Source: Nephrocerus scutellatus (lineage: Eukaryota > Arthropoda > Insecta > Diptera > Pipunculidae). From it: a DNA stretch of 64,000 nt. Numbering within the stretch: position 1 is the first letter of the stretch; each line of letters opens with the position of its first letter. Of the stretch, positions 22,771-34,189 are shown one piece after another. The notes below the pieces were generated by a model. That model had not been told where the DNA came from and did not search any database. It saw only the letters and a list, made by a program, of their open reading frames with translations. The stretch covers positions 3,829,001 to 3,893,000 of the forward strand of contig OX352764.1 in the NCBI GenBank assembly GCA_947095585.1, in the 5' to 3' direction. Both the position numbers and the translations under genes were made by a program.

Positions 22771-24939
22771 ATCCCGCCCTGTGCAGCACCATCTTAGTAA
22801 GTATGCAATAATGGAGGTCTAGTATGACTTAAGCAGAATCAATGTTACTTTATTCTGCCTGTGGCCATTATCCTCAGTATAGCGTACAGTTTTTGGCAAA
22901 AATATTTTGCATCAAATGCAGATAGGTTGCTGTAACAAAGGAAAGGTAAAATTAACGAACCAAACGGATCAATGTTTTTTAAGCTGAAGAGACTGTTCCT
23001 GAAGATAATTTTGGAAAATCCTAATTCTATAGATCTAACCCATTTATGAGGCATCTTCTGTTCTGTTAGAATTATTCAACTCTATACAAAATATCTAAGT
23101 GCCCTTACAGAGACGTAGAATGCAAGCTTGATTGCAATCAAAATCGAACCGTCAAACCCTCCAGTAAGACATTTCTTCGATTCCACCCATTGAGCTGCAT
23201 TTCCAATCCAAATCATAAACGTAAACCTCAATCCCATTCGTTGATTCAACATTCAATTATCAATTACGTCGAGAACCATCGCCTTTGTCCTTAAATCCAT
23301 GAAGATTCTAACTCATCATAAATTAGATTCAATTGGTTCATGACCAGAACCGTTGTTATCAGACAACATCTCCTGATCTTCACATTATTTATCCCTTGAG
23401 TAGTACTCGTGCTCTGGTGCTCTGGTAATAATCCTTTGAAATGACGGCAAAAATCTTTTGCAGAAACACAGAATTTCAGAATATCGGAATATCGAGTGGG
23501 TAACAACAAGCAGATGAACCATATATGAGTGACTTAGATTGATTGGCTTATTGAGAACTGACCAAGGCATAGAGCGAATCACGAGTGCAGCAGTTGATAG
23601 GTTCATCTTGAAAATTCTGAATAATCGATGAAGCTGTAAGTGCATTCATCCAGCTCCCGCCGTTCAATTGGGAATGGGGGAAAATAAAAAAAACCTCAAG
23701 GATGCCTAAGAGCGATTCGTATGCAGCAGTGATTCAATGGAATTTCAGGTAAATCATAAGCTTCTGGCAGAAAAATTACAAGCACAACGATGAGTGCTCC
23801 TCTCCTCTTTGGCATTCATAATTTGCCAACCAATTAAACAGCAGATGCGATGAATGAAAAATCCTGCACTACTACTACCACTACTAGTACTACTACATAC
23901 TATCACTAATACAACAGAACTGATGAATGAGTTAATCAATGAATGCAATTTTGATAAACAAGTTACTCTCATACATTGCAGCTCAAGTAGAAGCTTCCCT
24001 GACAAGCGTATCGCGTCGAGGAATTCACCAGGAAAACTGAATGGCTTCCTGATTGCTATCAAGAGAGTTTGTTTGTTTGGCTGTTTGTTTTGCATGACAT
24101 GCATGCTAATAAATTAATACATAATGCGATTATTTGAAACATGAACAACAATTTCGCAGATATTTTAATAAACAAAATATTTATGCTTTTCGCCAAATCA
24201 ACTTACCAACAACAACAAAATGTTTTCAAATATCGCTTATATCCTTTTGTGTGTTCAGACCTGAAATGAATGAATAACAAATTTGTTAATAAATTTGTTC
24301 TTCTGATAGATTATTTATGTTAGTTAATGATTAAAAAAAATTAATAAAAACATAAACGAATAAGCGATATACATAAAGTCACCCTCTCCTCCATGACGTT
24401 AATACAACCTTCGAGAGACGGAACACAGACAGAGCGAGTGTGTCAACTCGTATAAAAAAATCCACTTAAGTAACTTTGGTTAACTTTGCACTTGAGTGAC
24501 TATGTCAACATGCAACAGATATCGCAAGCTCTGTATTTCCAAATCATTACAATCTGCAAGCTTTCAAAACACAGGCGCACATATGTACATCTTACATGTA
24601 TCGAGAGCAGCGACTAAAACGGCTAACTGACATGTGTCAGCCTATATAATCATGTGAACGTGGATGTGGATGCAGTGTATTGGATGATATCGTACTAGAA
24701 CTAAGAACAATAAAATTAAAACCAAGCAACAATTCAATTGCCACCGATATGCTTCACAATCAGTTATTACAAAAATAGCATGATAGTGTATGGGAAAATA
24801 ACCTTACGTGTGGAGCGATACTGACTGGGAGATATTATTTTTTTCAAGCAGTGACTCCGCCGGGATCTAGCTCTTCCCTCCGTATTCATACCGGGTACAT
24901 TAAACATTTCTTTTTGGAAATATATTTGTAGTGAAGTGG
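22771..24939. other. Non-coding stretch
   Basis: No recognisable gene. AT-rich, with an ACT/CTA trinucleotide-rich patch near 23868-23900 that explains open frames on both strands at 23754-24117. Confidence 0.45.
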
Positions 24940-26292
24940 AGTGCTTTTGCCCACTACGACAGGTGGCGTTCTAAGTGGCTTGAACACACCCTTCTTATCC
25001 TATCGAATAACGAACATTCCGTTAACCGAATACATTTGTTTTCTTTATTAAGCCTAATACTACCAATACTACTGTACGGGGTAAGCGTATGGTGGCCAGC
25101 TATGAAAAAAAACCACGTATCTAAGTATATTGGGGAAGGTACAAAGAGCGGCCTGTATGCTTAGAAGCGGAGCGCTGAGATCTACACCAACTCGCGCTCT
25201 GGACGTTATGCTCCACCTTATCCCATTAGATATATTTGGCAAACAAAAAGCGGCAATTAAAGCTACGCGACTGTAAGCTGTCAATCAGTTGAGAAGTCTT
25301 CAAAATGGGCACTCCACCATAACTAAATCGCTAAAGCAGGAGCTGACGAAACTGGATTACATAACACCAGTGTTATGCTTTCAAAAAGGTTTTCGGACAA
25401 CAATACCCTCCAGACTGGAAGAGTGGATCCGTTACCGATAACGAAACAATACAGTTTTTCACGGATGGCTCTAAGCTGGACGGTAAAGTAGGAGCAGGAG
25501 TCTTCTGTGACAAGCTGAAAGTAAGCATCTCTGTCCGTCTACCTGATCGCTGCAGCGTATACCAGGCTGAGGTGATAGCGATTGAAGAGGTAATGAGTTG
25601 GCTGAAGCATAATGTATATTATCCTCAAAGAAGATTATCTCATTTATGTGGACAGTCAGGCGGCCATTATATTGTTGGAGGTGGTCTCACTGAAATCTAA
25701 GGTGGCGTTGAGCTGTCACTCCTCTCTTAACGAGATGAGTGAATAGTTCAATATAAGGATCATATGGGTCCCGGGTCACGCGGATGTTGAGGGGAACTGC
25801 AGTGCGGACGAGTTAGCTAGACGTGGTACGACTCTACAGCTGCTACCGGAAAGTGCGGAGGTAGGGAGTCCTATCGCGACACTGAAATTTGAGCTTCGGA
25901 AAGAGGCAGAAACAATAACAAATGTAAGGTGGGGAAAAAACCGACACTTGCAATATTTTCGCTCAACTGGGCTCATTTGCCTACAAAGACGTGAACTAAG
26001 AACGGTTGTACGGATAATGACAGGACACTGCCTTCTAGGCAAACACGCAAGAAGGATGGGTGTCGAATATAATGACTTCTGCAGAAGTTGCATGGACGAG
26101 GAGGAGGAAGAGACCACAGAACATCTTTTTTGCTCATGTCCGGCACTAATGCACAGAAGGCGGTTAATGAATAACCTATCAGATCTCGAAAACGGCAAAG
26201 TGCGAGATATTCTTCGATTCATTAAGAGCTCTGAATGGATCTTCTGAAAAGGGGAAAGGTATAAGAACCTGTGGTAACACAAAGGACCGCGA
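24940..26292 (+). pseudogene. Loa-like LINE, RT C-terminus, RNase H and Cys-rich tail (copy 1)
   Basis: Blocks in order are ILLYGVSVWWPA (RT thumb, 25060-25105), STPTRALDVMLHLIPLDIFG, ETIQFFTDGSKLDGKVGAGVF (RNase H start, 25440-25505), CSVYQAEVIAIEEVMSWL, IRIIWVPGHADVEGNCSADELA (25755-25820), and an open C-terminal stretch 25948-26247 with TGHCLLGKHARRMG, CRSCMDEEEEETTEHLFCSCP and stop. The TDGSK Asp, the QAE Glu and the GH...D residues of RNase H are readable, but stops and frameshifts separate them. The copy at 49830-51466 is very close in sequence. The 3' UTR is cut at 26292, where another repeat begins. Confidence 0.88.
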
Positions 26293-26475
26293 ATGGTAGA
26301 AAGTGTTGTCACCGCAAATACACATGTGTGCAAAATTTCTATAAAATCGGGCTTTGGGAAGAGGGTTAAAAATCGATCGCAGGATTCCACGGCAAACAGA
26401 CAGACAAACAAATGGACAGCACAGCACGGGCACGTGAAGTTAATAGAGAATTTAAAAAGAAAAAAAAATACCATC
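26293..26475 (+). repeat. Interspersed repeat, reverse complement of 8290-8480
   Basis: It starts GAAAGTGTTGTC near 26300, contains ACACATGTGTGCAAAATTT, an imperfect CAGACAGACAAAC run and AAGTTAATAGAGAATTTAAA, and ends in an A-run at 26458-26468. It interrupts the LINE 3' UTR just before it. The A-run is compatible with retroposition, but the class is unknown. Confidence 0.7.
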
Positions 26476-28439
26476 TGCTTTAAATGACCCGATATTAAAT
26501 GATACTTCGAGTCTTTGACCCAATATTGCCTATTCCCTTTTGACCAGTTGCGCGGCAATCAGTTTCAGGTCAGTTTAGAGAGGCGTGACTTTAAAGTAGT
26601 AATTCTGATTGTTGTGCAGCACTTTCTAGACAATCAATCTCAATTGTTTCTTTATAAATTGACGTCCTGCGAAACGATTTCCCTTTTAATGGAAACCATT
26701 CAGCTCATATTCCTGCATTGTATACAGAATGTCCTCGACATGGCCAATTCATCACTCACACAGTCCCTTGCCTCGCTCGAGTACTTTGATGGAAGGGAAC
26801 AATTCTTACAAAGCAATTCGACTGTTCTGTCTCCATCTTAAACGTCAATCACTCTGAGAGCAGTTCAAGTGCTCTGTGTCTGTGTAGCAACTCATTATCA
26901 ACATAAACATCACCACCGGCGTTGGACTCATTCATTTGAAAACTCGAGCATAATCGAGGATTCATCTCCTCAAAAGGGTTGCTAGTCGTCGTCGTTATGC
27001 CGAGTCCCCTTTTGAAATTCAACAAAAAAGTCATCTGCCCAAAGCGCGCAGCACAACTCATCCATTACACCCTGCAAGCGAATGGATATTGTTGTTTAAG
27101 AGGCGTTTGCGCGGGTGCACACCCCCAAGGTCATCATGCATAATTTCTTTTTCTTTATACCAATAATTCGCCTGCACACACCCACATTTTTCTACATAGC
27201 ATGAGCGGTCGATTCAAATTACAATTACTTGTGAATTGAGATTGAAATTTACACCAGAGATGGGTTTGCGGGGATTTGTGATGCGCGAAGGTGTGCGCAA
27301 GCGTCTTTGTTTGATTCCAGTGGCAAATTACTGGAAAGCAATTAGGCTCGGTGTGGGCCTGGGTTTATTTGTCTCCCGCCTTTTTCTCGTTCCCCGCATT
27401 TGACGTGCATTTTTGTTTGTGTTCACGCACACACCTCAGCTCTGATCTGCTATGGGCATCATGCGATTCTGTTGCTAGTTCTCCACTCCACCAACAACTA
27501 TCATCACTATGTGCCACCCATTGTTCCACTGTTGCTATTGTTTTTGCTCGTTCGCATTTTCAATTTCAATAATTGCTGAAGCAGCCAGAGTGCAGTGGCG
27601 AGTACAGCGCGGTGTGGCGATGACGATGACGATGACGAAAATAGTCACCTTGAAAGATTCGCAGGCGGGACGGCAAAGTCGTCCTTGGTTCTGATGAATG
27701 TGCATTTGGATTTACATTTTGGACTCCATCGCGCTATCCAATCTCTTTTTTCTCCGTTTTCATTCCTATTTGATGATTATGTTGTTCTGTGCTGTGCTTT
27801 CCTTCTTTTCCTTCTGAGATCTTTTGAGATGAGTCAAACAGAGTCTTGGATATGTATCAGAGAATGACCTACTCTACTTTGACATCACTGTCGTTGATAT
27901 CGTCTTCCTTTTCCGAAGATTCAAATTGGAATAATCAGCAGGTGTGATTGGAGCATCACATTTGCCAACACACCCGGATATATAGGGGATATAGGAAATG
28001 AACAGCACAAATACAGGACCAGATATAAGTCGAAAGCTACTGCTGAACAACTGAAGTTGATTTGTTTGGGATTCCGAATTGGAATTTCAAACCCAAAGGA
28101 ATAATTTGTTTTGCAGTGCAAGAACGGGATGATAGAGCAACCAATACTAATGCAGAAGTAATAATTAATTGGTATTGATCTTGCACTGCGAAGAGGATGA
28201 TGACCTACTTGAGCCTGGCGAATCATTGATTGTTGCTGCTATAATTCAGTACAAGAAAAAAATCAATCGCAGATGGAGAACGGGTTTAGCGTCAAACGAA
28301 CTCAAAATATTCTTCCTTACTGTCTTGCATTTTTCAAAACGAGATTAGGGATTAAGGCAAATCACAGCATAATTTTGAAAGATTGGCATATGTGTCGAAG
28401 GAGAATCTCCAATCTTAGCTAGATATACGACAGTACGTA
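26476..28439. other. Non-coding stretch
   Basis: No identified gene. Open frames at 26515-26841 (plus, 108 codons) and 26849-27061 (minus, 70 codons) have mixed composition but no recognisable domain or splice support. A GATGAC run lies near 27618-27645. Confidence 0.4.
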
Positions 28440-29870
28440 ACTCAAAACTCTTAAGCCAGCCATCAGATCATTGTGTAGTATCAATATTTAGCAGTATGGC
28501 AAAACGAGAAAGCCATTTGGGACGGCCTAAACAGCTTATTTGGGAGTATTAACTGGTCAGGTAATTGATGGGGTCACATAGGTCATTCTTATTGATATGA
28601 GAGACTTTATTCTTTTTAGAAATAATACTGTTAGACCAAGGGAAGATCGATGGTATATGACTCGAGTTGTAAAGAGGATTCTAGGATTAGAGACCAGAAA
28701 TTGAGGCAAAAAATACTAAATATCCCAAAGGTAGTAAAAATTGTTGGTCATTCGTGCAAATAATTAAAAATACAGTCGATTCCAATACTAATTTTTAATG
28801 ACATTCCAGCTGTCACCTCTAAGAGCAAGGTCAATCTGTTTGCTGTGCATTTTGCAGGTAGCTCCACGCTTCAAGATTTTGCATTGCTGCCACCTGCACC
28901 TCCGAGTATTGAACACTCTATGGGACAGATCTATTTTCGTACTCGTGCTGCTGCTAGAGTTTTAAACGATCTCAACACTCACAAATCCAATGGGCCAAAT
29001 GGTATTTCCCCATTAGTCCTGAATAGGTATTCTTCCAAGCTGGCATTACCATTGCGTAAGCTTTTCCATCTATCCTATTCTTTTTCTGCACTCTTCCCGA
29101 GTAGTTGGAAAACAGCATTTGTCCAGCCTATGCCCAAAAAAGGGAGCCGTCGGTTTCTTCTTCGTACCGATCCATAGCACTAACATCAATTCTTTTCTAA
29201 GCTCATGGAAACTATCAGCTCATGAAATATTTTGAAACTCACAGAATCCTTAGTGATCGGCAGTATGGTATGGATGTCCTGTGCAACGTTGCACTGATGA
29301 TTTGATGGCATATCTCACCGAACAGTTGAACCGGTGTTGGCATCAATATGTTGAAAATAAAGCACTTGCACATGATATATCCAAATCATTTGACAGAGTT
29401 CGGCCTCAAGCTGTTTTGTCTAAAATGCACGCTTATGGCGTCGATGAAAGACTGCTTCATTGGATTAGAAGCTTTCTTTTGGACCGCTCAATACAAGTTG
29501 TTTTAGACGGTTTCAAATCTTAAGTTCATCACATAAATGCTGGCGTTCCACAGGGCTCCATTCTGTCTCCTGCACTCTTTCTCATTTTTATTAATGATCG
29601 CTTATCCATTACTTCTAATCCAATCCACTACTTCGCCGATGACAGCACTCTCAGCTTCTCATATAAGTTTGAGGAACGTCCTTCCCCTTCTCATGTGGAA
29701 CTCAAATAACTACGTATGGTAAGAACGTTAAATTCTGACCTGGATAGCATAAAAAAATGGGGAGTAAATAATAGAGTAGAATTCAACGCTTCCAAAACCC
29801 AATGTTGTCTTCTGTCGCCTAAGCGAAGCCTAAATCAACAGCCATTATCGCTTAAGTAAGAAGTGACCCA
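28440..29870 (+). pseudogene. CR1/Kiri-like LINE reverse transcriptase (long relic)
   Basis: The open stretch 28845-29177 reads VLNDLNTHKSNGPNGISPLVLNR-like text and FPSSWKTAFVQPMPKKGS, the N-terminal RT blocks. After a gap, 29281-29523 reads the SKSFDRVRPQAVLSKMHAYG block (motif A, normally DISKAFDRVWHKALLSKL) and IQVVLDGFKS. Then 29535-29600 encodes NAGVPQGSILSPALFLI-like motif B and FADDSTLS near 29635-29655 in a shifted frame. Frameshifts and stops are present between blocks, and the finger region (RPIALTS...QYG) is shortened by deletion. It runs into the Loa-like fragment at 29878. Confidence 0.85.
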
Positions 29871-29877
29871 TCTCGAC

Positions 29878-30636
29878 TACAGTGTTATGCTTCGATAAAG
29901 GTTTTCGGACAACAACACCCGCCAGAGAGAACTGAAAGAGCTGATCCGAGAAGGAAACAGTATAATTTTTCACGTATGGCTCTAAGATAGACGGTAGATT
30001 AGGAGCAGGAGTCTTCTGTGTGCAAGCTAAAAGAAAGCATCTCTGTACGACTCCCTAATCACTGTAGGGTATACCATGCTGAGGTGAAAGCGATGGAGGA
30101 GGTTATGAATTCGTTGTGAACATTCAGGCGGCCATAAAATCGTTGAAAGCGGTCTCACTGACATCAAAGATGGTGTTAAGGTGTCAGCGGTGCTTCAAAA
30201 AGGGGCTGAACTCATAGCAAACGTAAGGTGGGAAAACATCGACACTTGTACTGAAGACAGCTTTGGCCAAAGCTGGACTAGAAGCGCTCAACTGCGTAAT
30301 CTCCCTACAAAGCAGTCAAATAGAAACGGTTGTGTGAATACTGACAGGACGCTGCCCTCTAGGGAAATACGCGAGAAGGATGGGTATCGAATGTAATGAC
30401 TTCTGCAGAAGCTGCATGGATGAAAAGGAAGAGCAGACAACAGAACATCTTCTTTGCGCCTGTCCGGCATTAGTGTTACAGAAGGTACAATCATTTAGGT
30501 AACCGGGTAATGAATAACTTCTTATGTCTCACTTTGATTCATTAAGAGCTCGGAATGGATCGGAAAGAGGGAAAGGTGTAAGAAAGGACTGCTAGTGGTC
30601 TAAGTCCGCAACCTAGCCTAACCTAACTAACTTTCT
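29878..30636 (+). pseudogene. Loa-like LINE, RNase H and tail (copy 2, badly decayed)
   Basis: It aligns by eye with 25371-26280 and 50600-51466: GTTATGCTTCGATAAAGG, FGQQ-like linker, AGAVFC-like GAGVFC near 30005, then CGAATGTAATGACTTCTGCA and SCMDEKEEQTTEHLLCACP (30405-30470). The WVPGH block is deleted. The 3' end retains CCGCAACCTAGCCTAACC (30606-30623), the same AACCT-type tail seen at 51445. It abuts the CR1-like fragment on its left, so the two insertions are fused there. Confidence 0.75.
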
Positions 30637-31014
30637 ATCTCTCTTACTATACTAAGATTAATTGAAATATAAGACAAAAGAATAAGTCTCCCAGGCTTTC
30701 CCCTTCTCTGACAATTGACATTACTCAATCTCATCTTATCTCATCTGCAGGCGGATGAAAAGACGGTGGTATAATTCTCTGTCGAGATATTAAGCATCAG
30801 TCTTGAGCCAGCTTAATTGTCTTAACCCATTCTACCCAATTGAATCACAAAAGAAGTGTGGGATAGAAATTTGAGGTGCGCTGATGAATCACCATTCAGA
30901 AATGATCATTGGCAAAGGTGTGCGTGTGTGATTGTCATGGATTCCCACTTGAAAATTAAATTCCATAACCAATGGCACACCGAGTAATCGGAAGGAATGC
31001 AAATGAGTCTCAAC
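30637..31014. other. Non-coding stretch
   Basis: Nothing recognisable. Confidence 0.4.
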
Positions 31015-31150
31015 TTAATCTCGACCTGAATCTTTTGCAATTTTCAAGGTGTAGATGCCAAGTTCTTGGAATATGTACTCAATGAATGAATCGAGTGAGA
31101 CAGAGGCGTCGTTGATGCGCACCTCAAAAATGCCGTCCAGCAGCCTACGC
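31015..31150 (-). CDS. Possible host exon, unidentified protein
   Basis: On the minus strand a T-rich acceptor (TTTTGTTGCTACTTAG) ends at 31151 and is followed by an open frame RRRLLDGIFEVRINDASV, then SLDSFIEYIFQELGIYTL and KIAKDSGRD, stop at 31015-31017. The residue mix (regular hydrophobic spacing, many D/E/R) looks like a real folded protein rather than random AT-rich translation. A possible donor CAG|GTCGAG lies at 31026. It would be a short internal or last exon. I do not recognise the protein, and no neighbouring exon was found, so this remains tentative. Confidence 0.3.
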
Positions 31151-31656
31151 CTAAGTAGCAACAAAATGAATTCAATAAAAGTCCATCATGTTTGTGAGGC
31201 AAAAAAAAAACAAAATTTGCTGTCGATGGTAAGGTAACAAAAAAAATTTAATTTCTCATCTCACACCGTGAGCATTCGGATCATTCAGTATACCATACGA
31301 TCGTCTAAATGATAATTCCAAAGAGGTAACTAACTACCTGTCCACCGGTGGCTTAAAATACCAAAACGAAACTCATAATAACGAACATAATATGGCGCAT
31401 TATGGCCATCATGTGAGGGTCGCTAAAAGCCGACAACCGATAATGCCGCTTTGGCTTTTAAGAAACTGATTTACTGCGGAATAAAATTTCCGAATCAATA
31501 TAAAGGCTTGACTCATATCATAGTGGCAGCGCAGACATTTTTTTTCTGGTTGCCATTTTGTCCCTCTGCCAGAGTCGTTTAAACTTTCAAGCTGTTGAAG
31601 TTTTACAAGCTGATGCTTAAGTAGGCAGGGGTACTTTAGGGGTGGGCACTCTTTCA
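31151..31656. other. Unassigned stretch
   Basis: It contains an unidentified 83-codon minus-strand frame (31409-31660) with a CLRCHYDMSQAFILIRKF segment that has no assigned domain; it may be transposon-derived because an RT fragment follows at once. Confidence 0.35.
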
Positions 31657-32013
31657 TCATGAAAACATTTGCAAAAATGACTTATACAACAGCAGCTTGG
31701 ATGCCATGGTTAAATTCCTGGATAAGAAGAGTCTTAACAAAGGTAGGCTTTGTTGGTTTAAAGCAATCGTGCACGTATTTCTTGTCCCATTGGTGTTATC
31801 GGCTGCTGCAATTGACCCGAGATAGTTAAGGGATTGTACAACTTCGCTCTGCGTCTGCAGTCCTAATTGCTGCACAAAAGTTAGATCTTCTGCTTTCAGA
31901 CGTGGGACGTGTTCATTTATGTTCGTGCCGCCCGCTCGATCTGAACGATCGTCTGCATTAGCCAGGGTCTGGATTAACTTATATAGGATTGTTCCTATAT
32001 AAGACAAGACCAT
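31657..32013 (-). pseudogene. RTE-like LINE reverse transcriptase C-terminal fragment
   Basis: The 118-codon minus-strand frame reads INEHVPRLKAEDL, then VVQSLNYLGSIAAADNTNGT and LFLSRNLTMASKLLLYKSF. This matches the thumb region of RTE-type reverse transcriptases (FNYLGSIV...N...I..RI..A...L..LKPL..SRNLT..TKLKLYK), just before the usual YGSETW motif, which is missing. The catalytic core is absent. Confidence 0.75.
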
Positions 32014-32041
32014 CTACTTGTTGGAGCCCGTTATAAAGGGT

Positions 32042-32912
32042 CTTTCTATTAGGACATAACATAACAAAAGTTTCGCCGCTTCAAATGATCAAGAGGCTTA
32101 AGTTCTTGAGTTAATTTAATCTTGTAGGGGTTAAGGCTAAGATCTTTATGCAAAATTCGCCACAATGTGGACTGAAAGAACCCCAATTCCTGTGAACGGA
32201 GTGGAATCGACTGATTTGGTTAATTGTAAACAGAAGTACTCACCGCTGCGATATTTGCGGTACTTCGACCGGTGCGTTATCTCACTGGCAGAGAAACATT
32301 CAAAAGTAAATATATTGACTCAAAGACTCGGGATCAGATATTTCTTTTTTTCCCTCAAATTTTTTTTTTTCTTAATCAAGCATAAGTTAAAAAAAACTCT
32401 ACAACAAACAATGAAAAATTATAAAAAACATTAACGTATTAGCATGCCCTTCTTAAACGGTAATATTGGTAAAAAAAAAACTCAACGTAGGAAGAATAAT
32501 TTTCTAATTAGCAAGAGGCAAACGTTTCATTAAGAAATTCCTTCTTATTAGTCCCATGATTGGGATCCAAAGTGATTACGAGTAACCGATTATTTATTAA
32601 GTACATGAATGTAATGCCTGACAGCTTCAGCGAAAAAAAACGAGCATACCATATAGGTGCTGCTAATGAAAAGTAGGCTCACAATGTCAGCGTCGCCCAC
32701 CCCAACTAACGTTGATAACCAAACAGACAAACAACTAATGTGCGAGTACTTGAAGAACACTTGAAAAACAAAGAACCAGCATGGAATTTTATGGAACATC
32801 CGCGGTCAACGCTTCAAGTACCGCTCAAGTGGTAACTGTTTGTTAACACAACAGGCAACAACGACTGTGGAAATTGCGCATTCCGTTCAGGTTCTTCACC
32901 TTTGACCACTAA
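32042..32912. repeat. 871-bp direct repeat, copy 1 (intact)
   Basis: The phrase CTTTCTATTAGGACATAACA starts at 32042 and again at 32913, so copy 1 ends exactly where copy 2 begins. No coding function is recognised; open frames here (32165-32434, 32590-32799) recur identically or nearly so in copy 2 and lack known domains. Confidence 0.9.
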
Positions 32913-33393
32913 CTTTCTATTAGGACATAACATAACAAAAGTTTCGCCGCTTCAAATGATCAAGAGGCTTAAGTTCTTGAGTTAATTTAATCTTGTAGGG
33001 GTTAAGGCTAAGATCTTTATGCAAAATTCGCCACAATGTGGACTGAAAGAACCCCAATTCCTGTGAACGGAGTGGAATCGACTGATTTGGTTAATTGTAA
33101 ACAGAAGTACTCACCGCTGCGATATTTGCGGTACTTCGACCGGTGCGTTATCTCACTGGCAGAGAAACATTCAAAAGTAAATATATTGACTCAAAGACTC
33201 GGGATCAGATATTTCTTTTTAAGAGAAAATTACCGACGAAGTACTGATCGCCCTTCCATCTTTATAATAATAGCTAGCTAATTACCCCGGTATTACCCGC
33301 GACCCGCTGAGCACACTCCGGAAAAACCCCACCAAGACCTACCAAATACTAAGATTTGAACTCGTTACAGACAAAAATAAATACACATTTCGT

Positions 33394-33445
33394 AAATCAA
33401 GGTATCATCACGTCCAGTGGTTAAGGCGTGATGATACCTTGATTT
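33394..33445. repeat. Perfect palindrome, 19-bp arms
   Basis: AAATCAAGGTATCATCACG at 33394-33412 is the exact reverse complement of 33427-33445, with a 14-base loop. It marks the left edge of the tandem array. Confidence 0.9.
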
Positions 33446-34185
33446 CAGCGCCACCTACCGACTCCAAAACAACATAAACTTATCGAAGCACCAAGCGAAT
33501 ATATAGTGGAATATGGCTTCGATACGTCCAGTGGTTAAGGCGTGATGATACCTTGATTTCAGCGCCACCTACCGACTCCAAAACAACATAAACTTATCGA
33601 AGCACCAAGCTAATATATAGTGGAATATGGCTTCGATACGTCCAGTGGTTAAGGCGTGATGATACCTTGATTTCAGCGCCACCTACCGACTCCAAAACAA
33701 CATAAACTTATCGAAGTAACAAACGATTATATTGTGTAAATATGGCTTTTTTACGAACGTTTTTATACATTAGTGATAACGTGTGACGTATTTTATGCCG
33801 GATTACATCTTCGGCCGGCGCCACCTACCGGATTCAAAATAAACATAAGCTTATCGGAGCATCAAACGAACTTATGGTGTGAATATGGCTTCGATACGTC
33901 CAGTGATGATGGTAGATATATATGCAGAGTGACATTTTCGAAAATATCTCCACTACAGCGCCACCTGCCGGAATAATAATAGACAATTATTCAGAAGCAC
34001 CAATCAAACATACGGTATGAACATGGCTTTAATATATCTAGTGGTTTAGACGTGATGCTACAACATCGATACGCACCAACACCCCAAACGACATTTTCGT
34101 AAATATCTCCATAACTCCAACGCCATCTACCGAGTACCAAAAAAAAATGAACTTATCGAAGTACCAAGCAAACACTATCCCATAT
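33411..34185. repeat. 114-bp tandem repeats
   Basis: Units start with CGTCCAGTGGTTAAGG at 33411, 33525 and 33639 (exactly 114 bp apart), with degenerate units after about 33753, 33897 and 34030. Each has CGCCACCTACCG in its middle and CTTATCGAAG towards the end. The unit start looks like the A box region of a tRNA-Ser (CNNAGTGGTTAAGGCG), but no B box is evident. Confidence 0.85.
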
Positions 34186-34189
34186 AATA

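Noticed and set aside
23754..24117. Overlapping open frames of 116 and 87 codons
   Set aside because: Both frames are produced by an ACT/CTA-rich patch and have no domain.
25776..26558. 260-codon open frame on the minus strand
   Set aside because: It is antisense to the RNase H and Cys-rich tail of the plus-strand LINE, whose translation is clearly conserved in copies 2 and 3.
26515..27061. Two open frames of 108 (plus) and 70 (minus) codons as host genes
   Set aside because: No recognisable motif, start context or splice sites; kept only as a note in the non-coding entry.
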